Shown here: positions 10,460 to 23,073 of the stretch, piece by piece
How positions within the stretch are numbered: the first letter of the stretch is position 1
Layout: each line of letters starts with the position of its first letter
NCBI GenBank assembly: GCA_017354895.1
Contig: CP071498.1
Span: forward strand, 2,604,001 to 2,668,000
Direction: 5' to 3'
Source of the DNA: Podospora comata
Taxonomy: Eukaryota; Ascomycota; Sordariomycetes; Sordariales; Podosporaceae
Length of the DNA stretch: 64,000 nt
Notes under the pieces: generated by a model
Told to the model about the DNA's origin: nothing
The model's database searches: none
Seen by the model: only the letters and a program-made list of their open reading frames with translations
Program-made: the position numbers and the translations under genes

Positions 10460-12174
10460 TCAAGCCTTGATGACCCATCCAGCATTCACCATAAAGTCAA
10501 AGATGCGCCCTCCCTTTTGTGTATCCAGCCTGCAGATTTCCTTGGCCTGCTTCTTCTTCAAGCTGCCGTTGCTCTTGACGGCCTCCTTCAAAATCTGCTC
10601 CTTGATCATCAGATAAGGCTTCGGCTGCAAGCGCAACGTCTCGCAGAGCTTCGCTTCCTCCGGTGTCAAAAGATGGAGATCAGGCGCGTTGTCTTGCGAT
10701 AACGGCAATGGCTGGATGCCTGGAATCGGTTGCGCCACAAACTTCTGTTTCGCTGGCGTGCCATTGGCAACCACCATGCTGCCTCCGTTGATGTGGTTCC
10801 CGTTGACCTGGTTCTCCTTGCCCTCGATCTTGATCCCGCCATTCACCGCATCGCCATTTGTGCCTCCGACTGACGCTGCCGACCGGATGGGAAGCTCTGG
10901 CGCGACCAGCAGGGCGGCACCGCTTGGTGGTTCCGGTGGTGGCTGGTTCTTGCCACGTTGGTTTGCTGCTAGGCGGTCTCGGTCCATGGATCCCATAGGT
11001 ATCGACTTCTGAATCCGCAATGCCTTTTCCTGCTCGTACTTCTCGCCGCTCTTGAGGTCACCAATGCGCATGCTTCGCCATTCTTGCAACTGAGCAATGG
11101 CTTGCCGTAGGTTGAGTTCGTCAATCAGCCCCTGACAAAAATTCTCGAAATCTTCCCGGTTCATCATGCGCGCGAACGGCTTCGCCTTGTTGATCAGGTC
11201 CCTCTCTTCCTTGGACCGCTTCTTTTCTATTTTGCTGTTTTCTCGGTAATCCAAAAGATTGTGTTCGAAGATAACCTTCTTCCGTTCGGCTCTCTGTGTT
11301 AACCTGCAGTTGTAGATTTCCATAACTGTGAGCTTGAGCTCCATCTCTGGCTCGAGCTCGCCGGTGCGTGGGTTGATGCCATCGCCTGGGTCGAATTGCA
11401 TGAGTTGGACTGCTTCTTCAGCCTCGTTGGCATATTCTGTCTCGAACTCCAATCGACCGGGCATGTACCCCTGGATTTCGTGACAAGACGGCACACTAGC
11501 CGTCGGTTTCGTCTTTGGTTGCAGAGCTGGGGCATTCTTTGCAGCCTCTCGTCGCTCTTCGATCCTGCGCTTCTTGCGAGACTGGAACTCTTCTCTCGAA
11601 ATCTCGTTTGCCAGTTCCATATCGTGAGGGCTGCATCGTTTCGGAAGCGGAAAGTTTTCGGACTCAATGTACACCTTGTAATAGTGGTCGCGAACCTCAT
11701 CCTTGCTACGGTAGCCACCAATATGATCGGCAATGTCGGCCCAGGACCCTAAGCCATATATCTCGGCTCCTTCTAGGAGTAGCAGTTCCTCGTCGGCGCC
11801 CCATTCGCGATCAAATATGGGGAAGGAATTCTGTTCGATAACTCGGAAGGGGTGGGTGGCAGGCTGGTGGGAACCGCTGGAGGAGCCATTGGCGAAGCAT
11901 TGTACACAAAGATCATACTCATTGCAAGCGCTGTGTGCGCATCGTATCCGGACCTGCCGGGAAAGCTGTTAGCTTGGGGTGCTCGACGGTTGTGTTGTCG
12001 ACCCCACAGTTGCTCCGACAGGAGACGAGATGCGACTCGAGCCGGCCATCGCGGGGTAGTAACGGCAGTTGGATAACTTACAGTAGAAGTGATGTCTGCA
12101 GAGCAAACGTCGCAAACATACTTGACACCACCCTCACCGCCTCTGGCAGCAATCTTTTTGCGAATGACACCCAT
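10460..12174 (-). CDS. ADA2: transcriptional adaptor Ada2 (SAGA/ADA HAT module)
   Basis: Exon 1 is 12174-12082 (31 codons) and exon 2 is 11953-10460; 528 aa. The 128-nt intron (GTAAGT...CAG) falls inside the ZZ finger. The domains in order are a ZZ zinc finger at ~20-65 (CDVC, then CAHSAC, then YDLCVQC), a SANT/Myb domain at ~78-128 ([18 protein letters not shown]...[12 protein letters not shown]), the Ada2-specific middle region ([15 protein letters not shown]), and a C-terminal SWIRM domain ([20 protein letters not shown]...GWVIKA). Ada2 bridges Gcn5 to chromatin and stimulates acetylation of histone H3. An open frame starting at a GTG at 11674 lacks the zinc finger and is not the true start. 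Confidence 0.93.
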
Positions 12175-14464
<2,290 letters not shown>

Positions 14465-14614
14465 GAAAGGCAACAACAGGTGGTATTATTGATATTGGAC
14501 AGCTGCTAGACGCCTGATTACGGAGCCCCTAAAAACACGAGGGGATGCTCGTTTCCGTGTTGTATTATACAACCTTTTTTTTACACATATACTCCTGACC
14601 CCCTTTCAGCTGAG

Positions 14615-15210
14615 TTAGACAACGTAGTTGCTGTACTGGAGCAACATCCAAGTGGTACCGCCGTAGGCAGCGAGGAAGGGGAAGATTTGAGGCCCGCTGA
14701 ACCGGATGGTCTTGAAGATGAGCATCTCAGAGGTGAAGTGAACGGCGGCAATGACGTGGGTGAGGATGCCCATCTGGTACAGAGCGTAGTTCTCGGGTTG
14801 GTAGCTGGCGTAGAGCCGGATGATGCCGGCGACGAAGGTGTAGGTGCCAAAGACACGAGCGGCCAGGGGAGTTACCTGGTCCTTGGCCTTCTCGGCGTCC
14901 TTGCCGGAGGCAGGCTTGAGGATGCTGGTGCTGTCCTCGGGACTGTGCTTGCCCGTGGCTGGGGGCAGCGCGTGGTTCGGGACGAAGCGGCCGTTGTAGA
15001 TGCGCCGGGTGTAGTGGAGGGTTACGTAGTTTTGGAGAGCGTTGCCCATGGACACGATGGAGATCTGGAAGGAGGATCGAGGTTAGTGGACGGTGCACTG
15101 TTGATGCTGTCTTGGTCCGAGGGTTCCCGGCGGGTGCGACTTACGAACCACAGGTAATAGGGGAGGATGCCCTTTTCTCCCGAGGGGAGGAATGCTTTGA
15201 GTTGGTCCAT
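14615..15210 (-). CDS. ERG28: ergosterol biosynthesis scaffold Erg28
   Basis: Exon 1 is 15210-15145 (22 codons) and exon 2 is 15064-14615; 171 aa. The 80-nt intron joins LPYYLWF to ISIVSMGNALQNYVTLHYTR. Erg28 is a small ER membrane protein that tethers Erg26, Erg27 and Erg25 of the sterol C-4 demethylation complex. Features seen are several membrane segments, the RVFGTYTFVAGIIRLYASY motif, YQMGILTHVIAAVHF, and the conserved end (LQYSNYVV). An inserted hydrophilic stretch of about 30 residues at ~50-80 lengthens it against yeast Erg28 (148 aa). It lies head to head with IFA38, another ER lipid gene. Confidence 0.92.
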
Positions 15211-15645
15211 TTTGGCGATTGAGGTGATAGAATGTCGATTGACTAGGCAAGCAACGGTGATGTTGTTCAGTGACCGTGTCGTCTTCCAGCCAGCAATCTC
15301 AAGATTGGACCAACAGCCTCAAAGTCGTCCAATGAAGTGAACACCATCTGAGGTGTGCCAAGACACTGCTCAGCTCAGGCCCAAGCCTAAGGGACGTGTT
15401 TCCACTGTCAGGGGTCTCCTTTCGGAGGCAATCGCCATTGGCCGAAGCTCAGCGGCGGCCCCGCAGCGGGATGGACGGTGGATGGTCACAAAAATTTCCC
15501 TGGCGGGACCCCAACATTTTTTGGGGGAAGCGCGTTTCTCGTCTCCAAGCCCGAGCCATCCGGACCCTTTCAACCTTATTTCAGGACGAGACACCACTAC
15601 ATCCGGGGACATCGCCATCTCGGAATACGCACGGCGATCAGACAC
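15211..15645. promoter_or_regulatory. shared divergent promoter, ERG28 / IFA38
   Basis: Only 435 bp separate the start codons of two ER lipid-synthesis genes, so the intergene must drive both. An ORF overlapping it on the plus strand (from 15396) is a read-through of the IFA38 leader and intron, not an N-terminal extension. Confidence 0.55.
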
Positions 15646-16733
15646 ATGGCTTCGCAAATCGCCCAGCTCCTGGAGAAGGCTCTCCACTTCTGGAATGCTG
15701 TCCCTCAGCCACTCCAGTACACTTTTGCTGCTCTCGGCGCTCTCTACGTTCTGAGGGGCGCTCTCAGCTTCGTCCGCCTCCTCTTGAACTCATTCATCCT
15801 CAGCGGTCCCAACGTAGGTGGCTTCACCTTCGGACAAAATTACACCAGAAGCATGCTAACCTCTCAATCTCGGAACAGCTTCGCAAGTATGGCAAGAAGG
15901 GCACCTGGGCCGTCGTCACCGGTGCGTCTGATGGTCTCGGCAAGGAGTTCGCCTCTCAGCTCGCCTCCAAGGGCTTCAACCTCGTCCTCGTCTCCCGCAC
16001 CCAGTCTAAGCTCGATGCTCTCACCAAGGAGTTGCGTTTGAAGTGGTCCGGTCTCGAGACCAAGGTTCTCGCCATGGATTTCTCCCAGGACAACGATGAG
16101 GACTACGAGCGCCTGGCCAAGCTGATTGCTGGTCTTGATGTCGGTATCTTGATCAACAACGTCGGCCAGTCCCACAGCATCCCCGTATCTTTCCTCGATA
16201 CCGAGAAGACCGAGCTCCAGAACATTGTCACCATCAACTGCCTCGGCACTCTCAAGACCACCAAGGTCGTTGCTCCCATCCTCGCTGCTCGCAAGAAGGG
16301 TCTCATTCTCACCATGGGCTCCTTCGCCGGCACCATGCCCACCCCCTACCTCGCCACCTACAGCGGCAGCAAGGCTTTCCTCCAGCACTGGAGCTCTTCT
16401 CTCGCCTCGGAGCTTGCCCCCCATGGCGTTGATGTTCAGTTTGTCATCTCTTACCTCGTCACCACTGCCATGAGCAAGGTTCGCCGCACCAGCCTCCTCA
16501 TCCCTGGCCCCAAGCAGTTTGTCAAGGCTGCTCTTGGCAAGATTGGTCTCGACAGCAACGAGAACTTTCCCAACACCTATACCCCCTGGTGGAGCCACAA
16601 CGTGTTCAAGTGGATCATTGACAGCACTGTTGGCAACACCAGCGCTTTCACTATCTGGCAGAACAGGAAGATGCACGTTGACATCCGCAACCGTGCCCTC
16701 CGGAAGGCTGCCCGTGAGGCCAAGAAGCAGTAA
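15646..16733 (+). CDS. IFA38: very-long-chain 3-ketoacyl-CoA reductase
   Basis: Exons 15646-15813 and 15879-16733; 340 aa. The 65-nt intron (GTAGGT...CTAAC...CAG) follows the N-terminal membrane anchor (residues ~23-50). The enzyme is an SDR that reduces 3-ketoacyl-CoA with NADPH in the microsomal fatty-acid elongation cycle, giving C20-C26 acids for sphingolipids. It shows TGASDGLG (from T70), NNVG, S204, Y217 and K221 (YSGSK, Ser-Tyr spacing of 13), and the family-typical [11 protein letters not shown] near the end. The C-terminus is Lys-rich (REAKKQ), compatible with ER retention though not a perfect KKxx. Confidence 0.93.
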
Positions 16734-17606
16734 AGGGTTGCCTTGGGGATAATGTAAGAGTAATGAAGGCATGGATGGGCTAGGAAAGGAAGAAAAATAG
16801 GGTGGCAATGGTATTCATCGAAAAAGCGTCCATTTGGCGGGGTACATGATCAGCCGATGCTTTAGTTTGTAGACTGTTGTAATGACTTCGATTGGTTCTC
16901 GAGTTTTTGGATCTGCATAGAAATGGTATAACCATTGGTTCTCTGTCTGTTTCTGTACTATTTGTGAATGACAATGGGTCAGTTGGCCTCCAGTTGCTGT
17001 TCTAACACCAATGGCAACAACAAAACAAGCTCATGGAGCAAGAGGTGACAGTGACGTGGTGGATGTGGTCTGTGCGTGCCGGTTGAGAGCTTGAACTTTG
17101 AAGGCGGTGACAGAGAGGGCTGCTCCCAATAAGGCTTAGCGCCTTCTACCGTCCCATGCAGCGCGTTCGCGTGTCCGTGCCATTCAGGTCGCTGCCAATG
17201 ATCCTTGCTCTCCAAAAATTGTTTACGGCCAGCCTCTTTCTTGTTTCCTGCCACTGACTGCGAAGGCGCCCATTCATCGTGACCACCGTCCCTTGCAACC
17301 GAACAATACCACGGCGAGCTTCCCGACAGCCCTGGAAGCATCTATTTGAGCTATAATCGCGATACGAAACACGGCGTCTCTACGAAACCGCTGTTGATTG
17401 CATCAGCCGGGGATAGAAAGAGCTTGGTTTGGTGTTGGTGTTCGTTCGACTGGCTGTCGCAGGGCCAAGCAGAGGACAGGAGCCGCAGGAGAACCGAGAG
17501 AGATCTTTCATCTCTCGACCTTCAATTTCCTTCCACGAACAGCTCAAAGGACTCCCGCGACCTGGGATGAGATTGTCTGCTATTATATTTGCTCGATACC
17601 CCGACA
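16734..17606. other. intergenic region, IFA38 3' / NUP170 5'
   Basis: 873 bp with the IFA38 3' UTR and the NUP170 promoter. No supported ORF. Confidence 0.5.
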
Positions 17607-20600
17607 ATGGAGCCCTCAACGCCCATGCGCCCCATCCCCGGCGCTTACATTAACACTCCTGCGCCAAACACCACGCGACGACAACTCTTTACCAACAACC
17701 CTGGGAATGGTGTGCCACCACCTATGGCACTCCCACCCGCGAACCCAGTTGGCCCCGGCACTCAGGCTCTCGTGACAGGCCAGCTTCCGGCACCGCCTGT
17801 TGCCCGCGCAGACGTCCCTCTGATCGAAACGGCTGGTCATGTTGTCAACTCAAATCTCCTCAACGATGAGAGCTATCCTGACCTGGACTCATACTGCCGA
17901 CGTGTGTATCATCTCTACGAGCTTCCGATTATCAGACACTGACAGACCTTGAAATAGCCGGCGCTTCCTCCGAGTATGACATCCATCCGCCGGACAGGCC
18001 ATGGGCGCCTTTTCAAAAGACCCATATGTACCAAATTCCTGACCAGATCTTTGACTTCCTTAATGGGGGAGAGGTCTTCACGAAACTAGGCCTCTTCCCA
18101 GAGCTCGGATATGCCTGGGCCTCCATCGATAGTTCGCTCTTCCTCTGGGACTACACGCATCCCACGCCAGAACTCATCGGGTACGAGGAATTGACCACCA
18201 CCATCACCGCCGTTGCCCTCGTTGCGCCAAAGCCAGGCGTATTCGTCAAGACCATTACACATATTCTCGTCATCTCCACAACAACCGATGTTGTTCTTGT
18301 TGGCGTGGCGGCCGAGACCAACGCGTCGGGAGCCAAGAAGGTCACGCTCTACCAGACCAAGATGGCTGTGCACCGTGGTGGCAGTGATGTCAGTTACATC
18401 GTCGGAACCGCCAATGGGCGCATCTTTGTCGGTGGCGAAACGGACACCGACATCCACGAAATTGTTTACCAGCAAGAAGAGAGATGGTTCTCTAGCAGAT
18501 GCAGCAAAGTCAACCATACCCATCCCGGCTGGTCCTCTGTTGTACCACTGACCAACTTGCCATTTGGCCCCCGGCCACACGAACACCTCGTGGGTCTCTA
18601 TGTTGACGATACTCGAAACCTTGTGTACTCGCTATCTGACCGGTCGACCATCCGAACCTATCACATGGAGGGCCCCGAAAAGCTCACCAAGGTGATTGAG
18701 AAGGACAAGACCAGCATCCTCCGCGACTTTGCCCACTTAGCTGCCCCATCACCTCTCTTCACCGACAGGACTACCATTGTGTCACTCAGTCCCATCACCG
18801 CCACCGAGACGTCGAAACTCCATCTCATGGCTCTCACCGACACTGGCTGTCGCCTTCTTCTCAGCGCCACGAGCGCTGCTTCATACACCATCGGCGGCGG
18901 GTCATCCACCCTTCCTCCTCAAAGTATGCAGCTGCAGTTTATCAAGTTCCCTCCCAGGGAGGAGTACCAACGGACTAGGGATCACAGACTCCAACCTATC
19001 GAGACGGTACTAGACAAGACATCGCAGCTTCTTGAAATTAGCGCAATGGGTGTGCGCTTCCCTCCAGGTTACTTCTTTGATGTCGTCCGTGACAGGACCG
19101 CTGCTTCGGACAGGCTTTTTATCTCGACTCCCGATACGGGCCGGATCAAGTTGACACAGCCTACCTCGGCGCTGAAATACTTTGAGCAGGGCACGTGGAT
19201 CGACCTCGGCGCCGGCAACCGAACCATTGAGATCGGTTTGACGACCAAGCCTTTCTCGGCAAACAGTCAGCCTCTAGGCTTCGGCAATGAGCTCGCTGTT
19301 CAGTTCGATCAGGCTCCCGGGGAGTTTGCGATTCTCACAAACACTGGCGTACACATCATTCGCCGGAGAAGGGTGGTGGATATGCTTGCGACTGCCCTCA
19401 GATCTGTCCAAGGTCAGGGCGACGACGTGCTAGAGCTGGAGGTTCGCCACTTTCTTGCTCAGTACGGGAGAGTGGAAACCTGCTCGGCGGCGCTGGCAGT
19501 AGCGTGTGGTCAGGGCAACGACTCGCGGACGGGTATTGGGCGATCCTCGGACACCGGCCTTGCGAACCTTGCCCGCTTGGTATTTGTGGAATACGGTGGC
19601 CAAGCCAGAGTGGCGGAGTCAGACGGGCGCATGGCCCCTCAGGATTCTGTTAGGTTATCGTCCCGTCATGATGCGTTGGTGCTGTACTTTACCCGCCTTG
19701 TCAGGACACTCTGGAAAACCAAGGTCGTCACGATTGCCAAGGACGGCAAGGAGGTGACCTCGACCGTAGACGTCAAGAAATTGGTCCAGGTTCAGGAACA
19801 GGTCGACCGTCTGGAGAATTTCTTGGAGACCAACAAGGGCACGATCCAAGGCCTCTCTGGCCCTCCCGGTACTCTGACAAACAGAAATGACGAGATTGCT
19901 GCGCAAAAGGAACACCAGGCTTTCCACGGCATGCGTCAGCTCATGAAGAGTGTGACGGAGGGAATTTCCTTCGTCACTATGCTTTTTAGCGAGAGAGTTG
20001 CGGATATCTATGGTCGGCTCGAACCTGCCGACCAACAAAGGCTCTCTCAGCTTACCTATGAGCACCTGTTCTCCCAGAAGCCCGGAAAAGACCTCGCAAA
20101 GGTGTTGGTCAAAGCAATCGTCAACCGCAATATCGCTAATGGCGCCAATGTGGATACGGTCGCTGATGGCCTAAGGAGACGTTGCGGAAGCTTCTGCTCG
20201 CCTGACGATGTGGTCATCTTCAAGGCCCAAGAGCAGTTGCAGCGCGCGAGTGACCAGGTTGCTAATGCCAGCGCCGCTCGTCTGCTGCTAGCCGAGAGTT
20301 TGAGACTCTTTCAGGAGGTCGCTGGCAGTCTTTCTGCCGACAACCTCGAGAGGGCTGTTAACCAGTACATCGAGCTCAAGTACTACGCCGGTGCTATTCA
20401 GCTGTGCTTGGTGGTTGCCAAGGAAAAGGACCGGGGCAACACTGCATTGACATGGGTGATGGACAACAGGCCGGCGGGTGATGTTCGTGAGAGGGCGTAC
20501 AATGCCCGGAAGAGCTGCTACATCCTGATTCAGCAGGTTCTTGACGCGCTCGAGGGTTACCTGTCCACGGAGCCTGAGACGATTGATGGGCGCCAAACGG

Positions 20601-21972
20601 TCGCTGCCACCAAGAGGAAAGAGGCCTACGATGTGGTTAACAACTCGGAAGATCAAGTGTTTCACATTGACCTGTACGAGTGGTACATCTCCAAGGGCTG
20701 GATTGATAGGCTACTTGCCATTGACTCGCCACACGTTGAGGCTTACCTTCAGCAGCTCTCTGAGCAGAATTACACTCACGCTGACCTCCTCTGCCGGTGG
20801 TATACTCACCGCAACTTCTTCTTCCAAGCGGCCCAAGTCCAAGCCAACATTGCCAAGTCGGACATGGCCATCCCCATCAAACACCGCATCAAGCTGCTTG
20901 GTTTGGCCAAGGCGAATGCCAGTGTCAACACTGCTGGCGTGAGCCGTCAGCAGCAACAAATGTTGAACCATGAGGTGTCTGAAATGCTCGAGATGGCGCA
21001 CATCCAGGATGATTTGCTGCAGAGATTGCTTGCAGACGGCCGGATAGACAACAGCAGGAAGGCCGAGGTCAATGACCATTTGAACGGGCCGATCCTCAGC
21101 GTGAACGAGGTACGTTCGAGTCCCTTTCGTTTACCAACAAGGACTTGTTTTGCTAACGTTGTGTTTTCTAGCTCTACAATGACTACATTGACCAAGCCGG
21201 GTACTACGACCTCAGCCTCTTAATCTTCCATCTTGCCGACTTCCAAAACCACCGCGTCATCGAGGAGACGTGGAGCAACCTCATCCACCAGGTCCACAAC
21301 GAGACGGAGATCAAGACGGAGCTGTGGAACAAGCGCGACGGGAATGGGGTACCTGCCGAGCTGCGGGATCAGATCCCCGAGGCTGAGCCGCCAAGGCCGT
21401 GGGAGTGTGTAGCGCAGAACGTGCAGATTATTGCTCACCGCGCCTCGCTGGACAGTCTCGTGTTCCCCGTCGACAAGGTCATCCCGATGGTGTGCGGTTA
21501 TGCGATTGAGTACAACCAGGATTTGGAGAGCCCCAACTGGCCGATGGCGCTGTTTCAGCAGCTTCATGTCCCGCATGCGCTTATTGTGCAGGTGTTGGAG
21601 GGGGTGCTGGATGCGCAGGAGGTTCCTTTTGTGGGGAGGAAGAGGAAGAATGTGGCTGGCTGGGTTGTTGCTGTTGTGGAGGATTGGGTGACTTCGATTC
21701 AGATGAGGGGGGGGAGGAATTCGGCAGATGCTGGGGGGGTTGGGGTTTGGGTTAGTGAGTTGTTGGGACGGGTGGATGCGTTGCTCAGGCAGTTTCAGTC
21801 TGCGGGGGCGAGGACGGAGGCGGATAAGAAGTTGAGAGACGAGGCTGCGCAGTTGAGGGGGGAGTTGGCTACCGTCAAGAGGAGGGTGGATGGGCTTGTA
21901 GCGGCAGCGGCGCAGGGGGGGATGGGGGGGAGTGTGATGGGAGGTTTTGGTTTTAGGGGCGGGTTGGCTTAG
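17607..21972 (+). CDS. NUP170: inner-ring nucleoporin Nup170 (Nup155 family)
   Basis: Exons 17607-17901, 17958-21109 and 21172-21972; about 1415 aa. The introns are 56 and 62 nt. Nup170 builds the inner ring of the nuclear pore and binds Nup53 and membranes. After a ~100-residue flexible N-terminus, the Nup133/Nup155 beta-propeller runs from about 110 to 530 (MYQIPDQIFDFLNGGEVF, LGYAWASIDSSLFLWDY). An alpha-solenoid follows to the end, with FHIDLYEWYISKGW and YNDYIDQAGYYDLSLLIFH across the last junction. Length and order match the family. The first join has an alternative acceptor a few bases upstream at a CAG; the chosen one gives SYCRPGASSEYD. The 3' end is strongly G-rich. Confidence 0.93.
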
Positions 21973-22466
21973 GAGTCGCCTGCTGCTGCTGAGGCTGTTG
22001 TGGAGAAGAAACGGGCGTCACTACCGGGGCGGAGTAAACCCCGTGGGGGGTATCACGAGGAAGGGAGGAGGAAGAAAACGAGGATGAGACTTGGGTAAAC
22101 TTATGTGGGAGTTTGAAACATAGATTGATTTTAGGGGAAAGCGAGCGGGAAAAAAAAAGTCGAGATGGGAAGGGAATTTGGGAGGTTGTTGTTAGGAGCA
22201 GGGCTTGTGTAGGCAGGGTTTTTGATGTAATGTGTTGTACATAGTTATGGTGTAGGAATTGTTGGACTTTTTCAATGTCTTGTTTTGTCTAGCTAGTTTG
22301 GGGTGTTTTATGGGATTGGGGAGGGGGAGGGAGAAGGGGGGGAGAAAAGAAAATAGACAGTTACGTGTCACTTTTGTGTGTGTTTGAGGGTGATAGTGAT
22401 GATTTGAGTGAGTGTGAGGTTGATGTTTGATTGGAGAGAAAATGTGGTTGGCGTGTGTAAAGGAAG

Positions 22467-22832
22467 GAGAGAACCTTTACAGAGTCCCTTATTTATCTTA
22501 TAAGTGCCCCCCTCCCTACCTATTTACTTACCTTTGCTATAATATAGTAAAAAGCCTTAAGAGAAAAATAATAAGCGTTTAATTTATCTTCAAAGGCCCT
22601 TGAATTATTTTTCATAGCCTTCAAACTCTATTTGAAAGCCCTTAAACTATCTTTTAAGCCTTTTTACCTATCTTTTAAGGCCTCCTAATTATTATTTTTA
22701 ATATCTTTCAACTATTTTTAGAGTCTATTAAATACCTTTCAACCCTTAATAATTATACTTTATAATATAGTTAAATCCTATATTTGGGGGGGGGTTGGTA
22801 AGATAAATACAGGGCTCCATATAGGTTCTCTC
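22467..22832. mobile_element. MITE-like inverted-repeat element B
   Basis: About 366 bp bounded by a ~34-bp inverted repeat. The left arm (22467-22500) starts GAGAGAACCT and ends TATTTATCTTA. The right arm (22832-22799, other strand) has the same start and end. Roughly 27 of 34 positions agree. Inside the arms lie C-runs (G-runs at the right), then ATAATATAG on both sides, then the 21-bp repeat array. It has no ORF. It is probably a non-autonomous DNA element; the array shows it is related to element A. Confidence 0.55.
22554..22763 (+). repeat. degenerate 21-bp minisatellite
   Basis: The GCC or GCC-like core recurs at about 22554, 22575, 22596, 22617, 22638, 22658, 22680, (22701), (22722) and 22742, a steady period of 20-22 bp. 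The unit resembles aaGCCcTTaAActATCTTTT. The units have drifted to AT-richness, as RIP or age would cause. Confidence 0.65.
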
Positions 22833-23073
22833 ATTACACACTACCTGATCAGGAATGGCTATGTAATCGATGCTATATATCCGTACTTGATGTGCTATCT
22901 CTTTTGAAAGGGAAGAAGGAAAGCAGAGAGATAATGTGGGTATGCGTGTCGCTGAGGCTCTGAAAAAGGAGGTACATGAAACAATGTGTGAAATGCCATC
23001 GGGTGGGAACAAAGTGTGGGTTGGGTTGTTGTGTCATTCATGTTGGTGGAGGGTTTTTAAGCATGTGCCTCGA

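Larger units (their letters stand above)
21973..23073. other. intergenic region with AT-rich element B
   Basis: 1.1 kb between NUP170 and the convergent caspase-like gene. The first 450 bp are G/T-rich 3' UTR-like DNA; the rest is the inverted-repeat element at 22467-22832 and the 3' flank of the protease gene. Confidence 0.6.

Noticed and set aside
10460-11674. 404-residue protein starting at a GTG inside ADA2
   Set aside because: It lacks the ZZ finger; two-exon assembly from ATG 12174 restores the whole family structure.
15396-15645. N-terminal extension of the IFA38 reading frame
   Set aside because: It runs through leader and intron sequence; the normal start with a membrane anchor is at 15646.
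15864-16808. 314-codon ORF antisense to IFA38
   Set aside because: A shadow of a strongly codon-biased gene on the other strand.
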